Part shown: positions 13,273 through 29,649 of the stretch, one piece after another | How the letters are laid out: each line of letters opens with the position of its first letter | How positions within the stretch are numbered: position 1 is the stretch's first letter | Assembly: GCA_003993805.1 (NCBI GenBank) | Contig: RSEF01000004.1 | Span: 16,294,000-16,357,999 of the forward strand | DNA from: Himantopus leucocephalus | Lineage: Eukaryota; Chordata; Aves; Charadriiformes; Recurvirostridae | Length of the DNA: 64,000 bases | Direction of reading: 5' to 3' | Notes under the pieces: generated by a model | The model's database searches: none | What the model was told of the DNA's origin: nothing | Seen by the model: only the letters and a program-made list of their open reading frames with translations | Translations under genes and position numbers: made by a program

Positions 13273-13683
13273 TCACCCCTCAAGCTTTGCAGCATCTGAA
13301 TATTGTTCTTCTGTGAAAATATGACTTACTCTGCAAAGGCTGCTGACATGTCCGGAAACATCCGAAGTTTTGGGATTTGTTTCCCTTTCTATGCCCAGAA
13401 TTGTCGACGTTTCTCTCTTGTTGGTGGTTATTGACTCTTGTTGAAGCGCAGATGAACACAATTTGCAAAGCCCTGTGTGCTGTGACATTTGTGTTTGTAC
13501 TTGAAACACTGGCACGTGTGGAACGTGCCTGAATCCGAGAGGTGAGGAAATGTGTTTCCAAGTGTGGTGGTGAGCCTCTGCTGAGCTTTGAGGGAGCTCA
13601 CAAATCCTTTTATGTGCCTCAAACATACGGAGGCATTGATGGGAATACAAAGGTGATTTCAGGTTGTAGGCTGTGAGCACCAC
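13273..13683 (-). other. minus-strand open frame ending near a donor-like site
   Basis: A 136-codon frame contains GIERETNPKTSDVSGHVSSL and is followed by GTAAGT, a consensus splice donor. I do not recognise the protein. A second, overlapping frame (13280-13561) is open as well, which weakens the coding case. It lies 1.4 kb downstream, in the same sense, of the frameshifted stretch at 15068-15629 and could be another exon of that gene. It could equally be chance. Confidence 0.15.
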
Positions 13684-15067
13684 ACACCAGTGTCTTGCAG
13701 CTTGCTTATTTGGTGTGCTTCTCTGGAATATATTTGTAGGAGAAGAGGACTGTGAAAAACTCAGCCTTTCACTAACATGAAATAAATCTTCACTGGCTTC
13801 TTTTTCCTTTTGTGTCTGTCACATCCTAGATCATAATACCATGGCTGTTGCCCTCCACAGACAGATCAAGTGAGTCTGAGGTACCAACTGTAACCGTCAG
13901 TGGGTGACTTTCAGACGTTGCACTCCATTACTGGTGCTGCATGGGGCTCCTAGAGGATTACAGGACTTCCTACATTACACTATTTATCATTTTAACAGGC
14001 ACTTCTGTATGCAGTAATTAGCTGTGATTGCACGAGTGCAGTAGCAGGGAGGCTATTTGCCATTGTTCTGAATAGTTTTACTTGCCATTAAAAGCACATT
14101 TAGCCTGTGATCTTGAGCTCCAGCTTGTTCTAAGCTATGAAAAAGATTGTCAGATGTTTCTTTGCTAAACATACATGTGTGCATATATTAGGGGAAGGTT
14201 TGGAGTGCACCTTAATTTTCATAGAAGAGCATAAGCCTTGCAGACTCAAAAGAGGTATAAAAGGTCATAGGCAAAGTAGGCTCTGACTTAAGTTTAAACC
14301 CTTCATCTGAAGGAAATAGGAAAGAAATTAAGAGCTAAATTCTGGGAAGCAGTCTGCCCTGGAAGATAAGCGGAGAGGTTGGTGGGAAGGTTTCTGTACA
14401 CATTAATTGTGTTTTCTAAGTTAAAATTGTGGAGGCAGAGAGAAGACGTGTAGTCCTCCAGATACGATGCAGCCTTCTGTTAGTATGGAGGGGGTGGGTG
14501 AGGGGACAACAACAGGTAGACGGGAAACCACCAGAAGAATATTATTTTTAAATGATGGTAAGTGATCTTTCCTCTCCTCATTAGCTATGTACACAACGAA
14601 CTGTGTACGCCATAACCTGCAGATGAAGTCTAGCACTGCTGAATGTTTGATTTGATAAAGCGTTACAGCGTCCCCGGTGCTTGATTATACCGAGCTTGGC
14701 TGCAGCCATCTGTCATTCTCATGCAGGTGTCGATCTGCAGAGGAGAAGTAGCTGCTTGCCAAGGGCTGGCTGCCGTAGCCCCCGCGCTGGAAGTAAGGAC
14801 AGGGTGCTCCTGGGGAGGAAGGCGTTAAATCCATCCCAGCTGTGGGAGCTCAGATGTTGGCACAGCTCCCAAAGATGCATGTGGCAACACAAAAGCATGC
14901 TCTTCACACCCGTTGCCCTAGCAACCGCACAGTGAAATGGCAGGGATTGGCAGTCGGACCTAGCAGAAGATGATGCAGTTGCAATTAAGTGGAATTGTCT
15001 TCAGGTTGTTAGATTTAATTTTGAGCTAGGGGGGAAGGGGTGGTGTGATGGGTGAATGTTAGTGATA

Positions 15068-15629
15068 CTAACAATGAACTGCCACCCATTTGAGATCCTG
15101 GCTTAGGCAAGACTCCATCATGCTGTGTGTTTCTTTAAGGGTAAAATTAGTGCTGGCACTTGGTTCTGAACCTTGTTTTTTTGTTGGAGAGACTAAAAAA
15201 TCTCCCTCAAGAGCTTTTTGTTTAGTGAGGGTAGATTTAGTGGAGTTAGCAATCTTCCGCACATCTTGGCTGTCACTGTTCTTGCATCCTGGTGATCCAC
15301 AGGTTGGAACACTAGGGTTTACAAAGTCCCTGTGAAATTGGGCTACTAGAAGGAGGTGCACAAAACTGGACGGCAAGGTCTTTCAAATTCAGGTCAAAAC
15401 AAGTCTTATCCTTACTGTATGGCTGTAATTCTGGATCAGCTGGATTCAGAGTCTGCTTTCTTGTTGTCTTATTTGGTGAAATCAGTTGATCTGGATCATT
15501 TTCACCAGCTGTGGGAAATGTAATGTTGTAATGTTCAAGCGGGGCGGATGCCACATGGTTTTGCCCTGGAGTGCTGAGACGGAGGTGGTCATCTATGATT
15601 TGGTGCGTGAGAGGTGCATGTGAATCCAC
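15068..15629 (-). pseudogene. frameshifted coding-like stretch, identity unknown
   Basis: Two minus-strand frames join end to end. The first (15629 down to 15312) contains PNKTTRKQTLNPADPELQPY and ends QGLCKP-stop. The second (15376 down to 15068) contains CGSPGCKNSDSQDVRKIANS and ends in a stop. Together they give about 185 residues of a Ser/Thr/Pro/Lys-rich, disordered-looking protein with coding-like codons. The switch lies near 15310-15340 and would need a single-base change. An acceptor-like TTTTGAATTTCAG precedes the first frame. No family was recognised. It may be a pseudogene, a live exon with a sequencing indel, or chance overlap. Confidence 0.3.
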
Positions 15630-16016
15630 TGAAATTCAAAACATTATAAAGCACTTAGCAGCATCCTGGCACGTCTTCAGTATATTGAGAGTAATGTTTC
15701 CCATGCTTTTAAAGCCCAGCAACAATTAATCAAAGGCAAGAACACTTAACCAATCATTGCTTAAAATGGTTCATGCAACTGCTTTTATTCACTGTCAGTT
15801 ACAAGGTCGTGTTCTTGTCTCTAGTTGCACTTCAGAAGTGGTTTTCAAGCCAACTGAGTGTTCAGAACAAGTCTAGGCACTGAAGCCTAGGTTCATGGGT
15901 CTTAAGTGATATGAATGACCAGGTAAATGTGTGGTGCTGAAAACGTAAGAGAAATAGCATCAGGAAGTACTGTCTTGGATGTTTTTTCTGCTCCTGGAAA
16001 AAGCATAAATACTAAA

Positions 16017-16075
16017 CCTGTATGTATAAATATGTATATGTGTGTGTGTATAGAGATATATATAAAAATTATGTA
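16017..16075. repeat. TA/TG-rich low-complexity microsatellite
   Basis: The stretch alternates TATGTATAAATATGTATATG with a short (TG)n and a (TA)n run. It is an imperfect dinucleotide repeat with no sign of function. Confidence 0.8.
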
Positions 16076-17659
16076 TAATACTAAACTGCCTGTATTTTGA
16101 AGAGGGTATTAAAATCTAAACGTTATGGAAATATTGAGAATTGGGATGGATCAAGCTTTTAGCATTTGGTTCAGATATTAATCATTTAATCTACTGATTT
16201 GTACCTGAAAATAATTTCAGTTTGTGGATATGAGAAGAATATTTGTATGCCAAAGTACAGGTACTTCGTGCACACGAGACAGACTCAGTGAAATGCTGTG
16301 AATGGTGCGTTGATGTTCTTCTGTGTATGCTCTCTTCCTTACGCGAGCACATCACGTTTAGGTTGGTTGGCTTGGAGACTGAATACATGCAGTTGTAATG
16401 GTGGTTTCTGTTCTGATATGGAATGAAAAGGGACCTGTTGAAATTTTTCAAGGAAGAAAAAATGTGAGCACAAGCAGACAAGCAACTGTCTCCATTCCAC
16501 CATAGCCCAGTGCTTTAACATGTTGCATGGGATCTTATGGACCAGATCTTCCTTTTGTTGCTTCTCATGCTTTTCACCAGCAAACTGAGCATTCATGGGA
16601 ATTATCTTGGTGCCTGGAATATTGGTGGGAATATCTGGAATTTATGACCATGAGTAATGTAGATGACAGAAACTTTACTGCTGGAAATAACAGAAAAAAG
16701 TCCTGCTCTGAATTGTGTACCTTTCTTGTTCTCACAACAATAAAGTTTTATCAAATTATGTTAACTAGCTCTAACTTTAAAGATGAGGCTTATGAGGTAT
16801 TGGGATGAGCTGATGACTTTGAAAAATAGGTTCTCTGAGTGATCAGACATTGGCAGCTTCAAATTTACTGCCATGGTTGGAGAGCATAGAGAAGATTAAT
16901 GAGAAATAAAGTGATCTTGATATAATTTTATTTTAATATTTAAAGGAGCTATTTGAATAAAATACCTCAAGGCTTGTTTAATTATGTTGTAGAATAATAT
17001 AGATTGTTTCTTGCATAAGTGAAGAAAAAAGTGAGTTATTGCTTTATAATTCACTTTCCTGTGCTCTTACATTGTCAATGATAACAGGGATAACCTAAAT
17101 ACAGTGCTAAACCTAAATAACAGTGCTAGTAACTTACATACATGTATTATATACTGATCTACAGAGATCAAAAAGTAACTGGAATACACTGGAACTGGAA
17201 TTCATGTTCTAGCAACCGGGAACGTAAGTTCTCATATAGAGGATCATAGTAGAAGAACTTTGTCACTATTATTCCTGCCCTAATATGATCCTGTAATCAT
17301 TTTAAAATTAGTAATAGTTCTGGCTGTTCCAAGGAATTGATCTTTTTGAGGAGCAAACACTTTTTGAAAAAAGGAAGGGGGGGAATGTTTGGGGGGGGTG
17401 TATGTGGAAATATTCAGTTGAAGCTTTTTTTTTTTTGTCGCAACTTTCCCCCAAATACACTAACAAAAATGAAATGTTTCTTGAATTTTTTTCTTGGAGG
17501 CAAGGAAACATTTTCCAGCTATAAAGGGACTTCCCATGCTGATCTTCTAAGGTACTTGGAACAGCATGTTCTGATGGTGTCAGGCCAAGTAATTCCCTGA
17601 AAACATCGTGGGCTTTGTTTTGTTTCTTTCTTTCTCCCATTATTATTTTCTCCGAAGGT

Positions 17660-17712
17660 TTTGAGGTTGTGTTGTTGTTGGGGTTTTTTGGGTTGGTTGT
17701 TTTTTTTTGTGT
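17660..17712. repeat. G/T-rich simple repeat
   Basis: Plus-strand blocks of TTGTTG, GGGGTTTTTTGGG and a T run. A/C-rich blocks of similar style occur on the plus strand at about 29255-29290, 40575-40680 and 62655-62690, i.e. G/T-rich on the opposite strand there. Confidence 0.7.
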
Positions 17713-18743
17713 CACTGAACATGTTCTGAAAAGAAAATGACTTCTCACTTTGGTAGGGAACACACCTTCACATGTTCCTCCCCTCCCTGGCTGCTCTCTG
17801 TCGCTGCTCTTCTGTCTTCCTCCTCGTATGATGTTTCTTTGTTCATATTATTTGCAGAAATAAAGGAAGCAAACTGTCCAGGCAAATCATCCAAACTGCT
17901 GTTGTTTGTGGTGGTGTAGCTGATGATCTAGTCATTCTGAGGAGAGTCATATTGGGCTTTTCCAGCCCTTTTTTTCTAGTCTGTGTCCTTCAGGACCTAT
18001 TTTTAGGACTCAATCAGCATAATTGCCTTGCACAATAAATAGGTGCGATGTGGTGAGGGCACCAGAGCACGCATGTCTGTGTGCATTTCCAGCTCTTCTT
18101 ACAGAAATTTGCTTTGAGTTTGAGGGAAAGGGGTGCTTCCCTGAGGAGGAAGGAGGTAAAAGACCACATGAGTGTCATCCTTTCCAGGCAGAAGAGTGCT
18201 CAGAGTGGGTGTCCGTGACTTGCATCAAGATGTATGTGGGATGTGCTGTGTCCTGATGCCTCAGAAATTGGGCAGGTGGAGCTGGTAGACGAAGTGAACT
18301 AAGAGCAGAAGGAAGGACCAGAACCAGTGTGATACCCCTTAGTAGCACCCTGGCAGGTGAAGATGGTGAGCTACATGCAGCTGTTTCATACAGGCCCCCT
18401 TACTTGGCTGAGAAATGGCAAAGGTGGGGTTTTGGGGGGGGAGTGTGCTTGTGTGGTTCACAACTGGGAGGAGTTTTTTTTCCCCAGCTGACTAGAAAAG
18501 GAAGAAACAAACAGGAGCATTTTTGTTACATTAGCTATGTAAAACGTGGTTGACAGCTCACAACATCTGAAAACAGCCTGGGGAGATGAGGAGACTCCAA
18601 AGGAGGCACCGAAGAGCATACAATTTAGTCTCCTGTGTTTAAGATTAACATTATTATTTATGTGTTCTTGTTACCTAATCTCTTATGGAGTCAATTCCTG
18701 TAGAGTGAAGGAAAGGGCCTTTATTGCCAGAGTAGAAGAGACA

Positions 18744-18858
18744 GCTGCCGCGTGATATCCCTCCTCGAGCACTTGAGCGCACATTATGTTGATCACAGTA
18801 AGATGGGAGTGGCCTGGATGGGAGACCATCCTGGGTCGAAGTGCCCAGGCTGTGGCTA
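18744..18858 (+). ncRNA. 5S rRNA-derived pseudogene or SINE head
   Basis: Most of the 5S rRNA length can be followed. GCTGCCGCGTGATATCCCTC matches the start of 5S. AGTAAG...GGGAGTGGCCTGG matches the internal AGCTAAGCAGGGTCGGGCCTGG region. GGATGGGAGACC (18816-18827) is identical to the 5S internal promoter box C, and CCTGGG...GGCTGTGGCT matches the 3' end. About ten bases are lost between CCTGG and GGATGGGAG, and there are many substitutions, so it is not a working 5S gene. It is either an old processed 5S pseudogene or the head of a 5S-derived SINE such as AmnSINE1/SINE3, though I could not recognise the tRNA-like or Deu parts downstream. Confidence 0.6.
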
Positions 18859-21800
18859 CTGTGCTAGTTCATGTTCAACAAGACGCTGATTCTTTCACAG
18901 TGACTGTGACATGCCCTGCTGCAAGTCCTGCCTCATCTTCCAGCAGGTGCTCTGACTGGAGTTTATTGTCAGCGGTTTGGGTTGCAAAACGTGTGTTGGC
19001 TTTGTCTGCAGATTTGGCCTGTTACTATTATTCTGAAGTAACCTCTGTCACCAAAACATCAAAGTAATAATTAACAGGCTTGTCTCTGGAAGTTTGCTGT
19101 GCGTTGGACCCTGCAGGAATCCTGTTAACAGCAAATATTTTGTATTTGATTGCATTTTGCTAGAGAGAGAATTTTAAAGGTGAAGCAATACAAACTTCAT
19201 ATACAACTATAAATTTCACCGATATAAACCCCCAGCAACCTGAAATCTTGGTTCACGTGCAATATCATTTCCACCTGTGACAACACCAACCCAATTTCTA
19301 GTATAAATATGAAGGCAATATGACGGGCTGTGGGTGCCAGAGTCACTACGCACTAAGCGGTTTTGTGTCTGGGCCCAATGACTGTTAATAACTGCAAGTG
19401 CTTCACACTCACAGGTCCCCACCCAGAGCAGGCAGGCATGGATGGATGTACGTGGATGTACGTACATGGACATCTGACAGAGACTTGGGAAGCAGAATGG
19501 TGCAGTGAGAAGGATGAAGCAGTGCTTTGGACTTGCATTGTCACACCAGGGCAAATTGGTGGCATTTTGAAGGCAGAGAGAGACCCAGAATCTGTGCTAT
19601 AAAATTTGAGTGGTGTTAGCTTTATAAGGGGAATTTAAATTTTTTTTTTTCTCATTGAGTATTTGGATGTGCTAAGAGTAGCGATGGGAAAATAGGAATA
19701 TTTCAGATGGACGGTACAGCCATCTGCTTGTCTAGAAGATGGGTCCAAGAAGCATGGAGAAGTTATTGGACAGAGCAATCATCAAATGCAAAGGGCTCGC
19801 GCAGATATGTTGTTAAGCGCTTTCTTTCCCAATTGTTTTGTTCCTGTAGTGAGGAAGCGAGCAGAGCTGTGTGCGGTGTCCTGAGGACTCCTCTCACAGA
19901 GCCAAACAAACAAGTAGGGATCTCTTAACTCCCTTAATCCGTTCCGGCAGTTATTGCTGGCAGTGGCCGGGATTCAAGTCTCAGAGGGCTATGTACAGCT
20001 GTGTGACCCTTGTCCATGTCCCATTTTCCTACACCCAAATCTGTTGTTCAATTCAAGGCTGAGGTGTACTGGGGAGTTCAGTGTGCTGTGGCTCAGCCGT
20101 GCTTTAAATAAGAAGCCCTGAAGACATTATGGTATTTCATTCAGATGGGCTCTGTTTCTGTGTTTGAGGAGGTTCGTCAGAAATAGGAACCAGAACTCTG
20201 CTTTGTTTTTGTGTTTCTCCTGACCTTTCTGCAGCACATTCTGCAGCAGGTGATGCCTGACTTAGGCAGCATGCTGAGCCCTGAAGAGACCTTAATTGTG
20301 CTTCCGGGTGTTAAGAAATTTGAAAAATGAAAACACGGGAGAACTTAGTGCTCCAGAACTTGGGAGAGGAGGTCCTTGCTTTTTGAGATGGATGTTTAAT
20401 TTAAGAAGCGCTACTGGGACCGAAACAGATACTGTTTTATTCTCCTAAGGATGTTATTTTAGAAAGCATTCTTTTCTAAACAATAGGATTTTATGCATTT
20501 AGTTTAATTCACTCTCATTCCCATCAGTGATATAAGGTGGTGCACCTCAATATTAATAACATGTTTTTTGGGTGAAACATTGGCCCCTTTCAAAGCCTTG
20601 GGATTTTTGCTGTGGTCTGGGTTATCACCTTGCCTGTCCCCCAATGGGCTGAGTGCAGGAGGCATCGTGAAAACATTGTTTGACGTTTCCATTTTGGTTT
20701 CTGACTGGATAAACCGTTCCTCCCAGACTATTTTGTCCTTAATGTTTTCATCTGGGGAAGTTGTGACATGTTTCTTCTGGAATTGCCAAAATGTTCCCAG
20801 AATAGAGCTGTTGCTCACTCTTATTTTATTAATTCCGTAATTTTATTTTTATTTTGCCTGGAAAATCTTGTTAAGATGGAGCTTCCCCAGAAGAAGAGAT
20901 GAGCAAGGGACTATAAAGCCTTCAGCCGTCAGCAAATACCGCATGTCTAACCTCTCCGTTACAGTCTGGTGACCGAGTGGACCCTGTATGACGTGAACTT
21001 GATGGCTTAATCTGCTTCTGGTGTCCCTTCAGAAAATTCTTTGTTCTTAGTTGTGCCCTTCTGCGTTGGCTGTGTCATGACAGGAAGCAAAAAACACAGT
21101 GGCGCCTTGCCAGCATTCCTGCCCTCCCTCCTCCAGAAAGCTTGTCGAAGAGCTGGGAGTTCAGTGGATATCCTAATACACAGCTCCATCCTTCCTCCTC
21201 CTTGTCTCGCAGGTACGGGGGCAGCGTGAGGCATGGGTTCCCCTTTTCTGTGGCAATATCCTTGGATACACTCGCCCTTCAATGAGTGTTGCATTTATTT
21301 AAATATGATGGAGAGGCGGTGTTTTGAAAGTGGCATCTTTCTCAACAGTATTATTCACTCAAGTCTTCCAGGGATATAATTATGAGCAAACATTTGTAAA
21401 TGACATGCATGCTTGCCAAGCAGACAGCTCTCCAGATGCCAGTATTTTGTTATCTTCTCTCTTGGCAGTTTTTCCACTTTATATTTCCCTCCTTCAGATT
21501 GGATGGAGGCTTTCTTATGTTGATGCGGTTGTTTCCTCTAAAGAAAAAATGCTAAATGACCTCAGTGTCACTTCTAGAACATAAGCAGTACAATTCCAAC
21601 GTTCTGAATGTTTCTTTAAAGTTTAAAATGTCAGGTTTTATTTAGTTGGTTCAATCGTCATTGGATGAAAATTGGTTTCTCAGAGAGTCAGCTTCTATTT
21701 GTCCTGAGGCAATGTGATGATGGTAAGAATGACATGGTAAAATTTATTTTGAGCCTGTAAAACAAAAAGCCCAAGGATCACATCCTCAGCTAGTGTAAGT

Positions 21801-22539
21801 CTTCTTACAGTAATTGTTAGTTCATTGATTTAGTCTTCCTAAAGAATTAAATGTCTGGCTTCTCTGAAGGAAAAATTATAGCCCAAACATGCCAGTTGCA
21901 AAGGAAATTAAGGTACTTTTCTGTCAATACTCTTCCCCAACAGTGGGAAGCATCCACATCCAAAAAGTGCTTTGTATGTTAAGCACTTGATGCTTTTCTT
22001 CTTTTATTTCCATATTTAAAAGGGTATTTGGGATGAGTAAAGTCCTGGAATTTGAGGTTTTGTAAGCCATTGTATCTTTAGATTTGCAAAGTAATTTTAA
22101 TTCCGTGCTGTTTCCCTGTGACTTAAATGTATGTTTCCCTCAAGATTAATACTATTTAAAAATTAAATAAAGATGTACGTTTTCCTGGCTAAAAAGAAGC
22201 TTTTAAAAATCCTTCACAGCTGAAGGAACGTTTTAGAACTGCTGTCTTACCTGCATGTGGCATCATTTCTAACTTAATCGTAAAGGCTAAGACATTTTGA
22301 ATTTACATCTTTTCAAGTTTGCAGGAAATAAAATGTTCTTTCTGAGGAAAATACACTGTCTTTAAGAGCAAATGTTATCTTCCGGTTTTTATGCATGAAG
22401 TAGAATTTTGTCTTTGCACGTCTAAGTTTCAAGCTCAATTCACTGAAACATGACATAGTGTAGGAGTCAGGATCTGAACTTTGGCCAGTGTTGCAGGTGT
22501 CAGGAGCCATCTTGATCTACTCATGTGCGTCAGGAAATG

Positions 22540-22680
22540 GCATCTCTGTCCTTGGAGATATTCAAAAGCTGTATGGGCTCTAGCTGACCCTGCTGTAGGT
22601 CACCCTGCCTGAGCAGGGGGGTTGGAGAAGGTGACTTCCAGGGGTCCCTTCCAACTTCAGCCGTTCTTGTGACCAGGGAG
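22540..22680 (+). mobile_element. CR1 LINE, 3' end fragment
   Basis: The stretch reads TCCTTGGAGATATTCAAAAG, then CTGCCTGAGCAGGGGGGTTG, then TTCCAGGGGTCCCTTCCAAC, which is the 3' end of avian CR1 in the plus orientation. The usual terminal ATTCTATGA repeats are not present. It is a dead 5'-truncated copy, as most CR1 insertions are. Confidence 0.85.
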
Positions 22681-22788
22681 AGGAGAGTTGGGCCATGGGG
22701 GATTTCAGTGAAGAGTCTAATGAATGTGCAGTTAGTATGGGGTCTGGGACTCCCCGGTTGGGATGGATAATGAGTGTCCGTATGGTCC

Positions 22789-24258
22789 TGTCCTGATTTG
22801 AGGTAAAACAGGACCAATTTTGTCCAGTAANNNNNNNNNNNNNNNNNNNNNNNNNNNNNNNNNNNNNNNNNNNNNNNNNNNNNNNNNNNNNNNNNNNNNN
22901 NNNNNNNNNNNNNNNNNNNNNNNNNNNNNNNNNNNNNNNNNNNNNNNNNNNNNNNNNNNNNNNNNNNNNNNNNNNNNNNNNNNNNNNNNNNNNNNNNNNN
23001 NNNNNNNNNNNNNNNNNNNNNNNNNNNNNNNNNNNNNNNNNNNNNNNNNNNNNNNNNNNNNNNNNNNNNNNNNNNNNNNNNNNNNNNNNNNNNNNNNNNN
23101 NNNNNNNNNNNNNNNNNNNNNNNNNNNNNNNNNNNNNNNNNNNNNNNNNNNNNNNNNNNNNNNNNNNNNNNNNNNNNNNNNNNNNNNNNNNNNNNNNNNN
23201 NNNNNNNNNNNNNNNNNNNNNNNNNNNNNNNNNNNNNNNNNNNNNNNNNNNNNNNNNNNNNNNNNNNNNNNNNNNNNNNNNNNNNNNNNNNNNNNNNNNN
23301 NNNNNNNNNNNNNNNNNNNNNNNNNNNNNNNNNNNNNNNNNNNNNNNNNNNNNNNNNNNNNNNNNNNNNNNNNNNNNNNNNNNNNNNNNNNNNNNNNNNN
23401 NNNNNNNNNNNNNNNNNNNNNNNNNNNNNNNNNNNNNNNNNNNNNNNNNNNNNNNNNNNNNNNNNNNNNNNNNNNNNNNNNNNNNNNNNNNNNNNNNNNN
23501 NNNNNNNNNNNNNNNNNNNNNNNNNNNNNNNNNNNNNNNNNNNNNNNNNNNNNNNNNNNNNNNNNNNNNNNNNNNNNNNNNNNNNNNNNNNNNNNNNNNN
23601 NNNNNNNNNNNNNNNNNNNNNNNNNNNNNNNNNNNNNNNNNNNNNNNNNNNNNNNNNNNNNNNNNNNNNNNNNNNNNNNNNNNNNNNNNNNNNNNNNNNN
23701 NNNNNNNNNNNNNNNNNNNNNNNNNNNNNNNNNNNNNNNNNNNNNNNNNNNNNNNNNNNNNNNNNNNNNNNNNNNNNNNNNNNNNNNNNNNNNNNNNNNN
23801 NNNNNNNNNNNNNNNNNNNNNNNNNNNNNNTGGCCCATAGACTAAGGGAATGATATCTGTATGTGTATATATACCAAAGACAGGGAAAAGTGGTGGTAAC
23901 TAATTGGAAAGTGTAAGATCTTGGCATGACAGAGATGGTACAGAATATTCAATACCATGTGACGCCACGCTCAGTACATAGCCAGGGGAGCTGGCTGGGA
24001 TTGGGGGGTCTGGAATCACTGCTCGGAGTGGGCTGGGGGCTTCCCAGGTTCAGTAGGTGAGTAGTGGTACACTAATCATCTTTGTATATTCCTTTATTGT
24101 TGTTTCCTCCTTCCTTTGTTGTTCTGTTAAACTGCCTTAATCTCAACCCACGAGTTTTGCCTGTTTCTTCCAATTCCCCTCTCGTTCCAGCCAGGGGTGG
24201 AGAGGGTAAGCAAAAGACCATGTGGTTCTTTGTTGCCGGCTGGGGTTAAACCATGACA
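22789..24258. mobile_element. ERVL-type LTR element, interrupted by an assembly gap
   Basis: The left end begins TGTCCTGATTTGAGGTAAAA and continues CAGGACCAATTTTGTCCAG before the gap. The right end is TTGCCGGCTGGGGTTAAACC followed by ATGACA, a hallmark terminus of avian ERVL LTRs, with the AATCTCAACCCACGAGTTTT stretch characteristic of these LTRs just before it. The ends TGTC...GACA fit one element. If the 1000-N gap is arbitrary, this may be a solo LTR or a longer provirus. No retroviral protein is readable. Flanking bases (GGTCC and GTACT) do not form an exact target duplication. Confidence 0.8.
22831..23830. other. assembly gap, 1000 N
   Basis: Exactly 1000 N inside an ERVL-type element. 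Both borders are retroviral, so a PAK3 exon is unlikely to be hidden here unless the join itself is wrong. Confidence 0.98.

Positions 24259-29649
<5,391 letters not shown>

Larger units (their letters stand above)
12328..22539. other. region without a recognised gene; plus strand G/T-rich
   Basis: No exon of a known protein was identified. CAPN6, the convergent neighbour of PAK3 in mammals, was looked for from memory of its protein and not seen. The plus strand looks richer in T and G than in A and C, the reverse of the PAK3 side. Simple repeats include TA/TG-rich sequence at about 16017-16075 and G/T-rich sequence at about 17660-17712. A minus-strand open frame at 13273-13683 ends beside a donor-like CAGA|GTAAGT, and a short exon-like frame lies at 20235-20330 on the plus strand. 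The last two coding exons of PAK3 were searched for and not found. Confidence 0.5.

Noticed and set aside
22530..23927. A 465-codon open frame and similar long frames across the N runs (also 11260-12431 and 57416-57787)
   Set aside because: They are open only because N bases contain no stop codons; the readable ends are ERV, CR1 or non-coding sequence.
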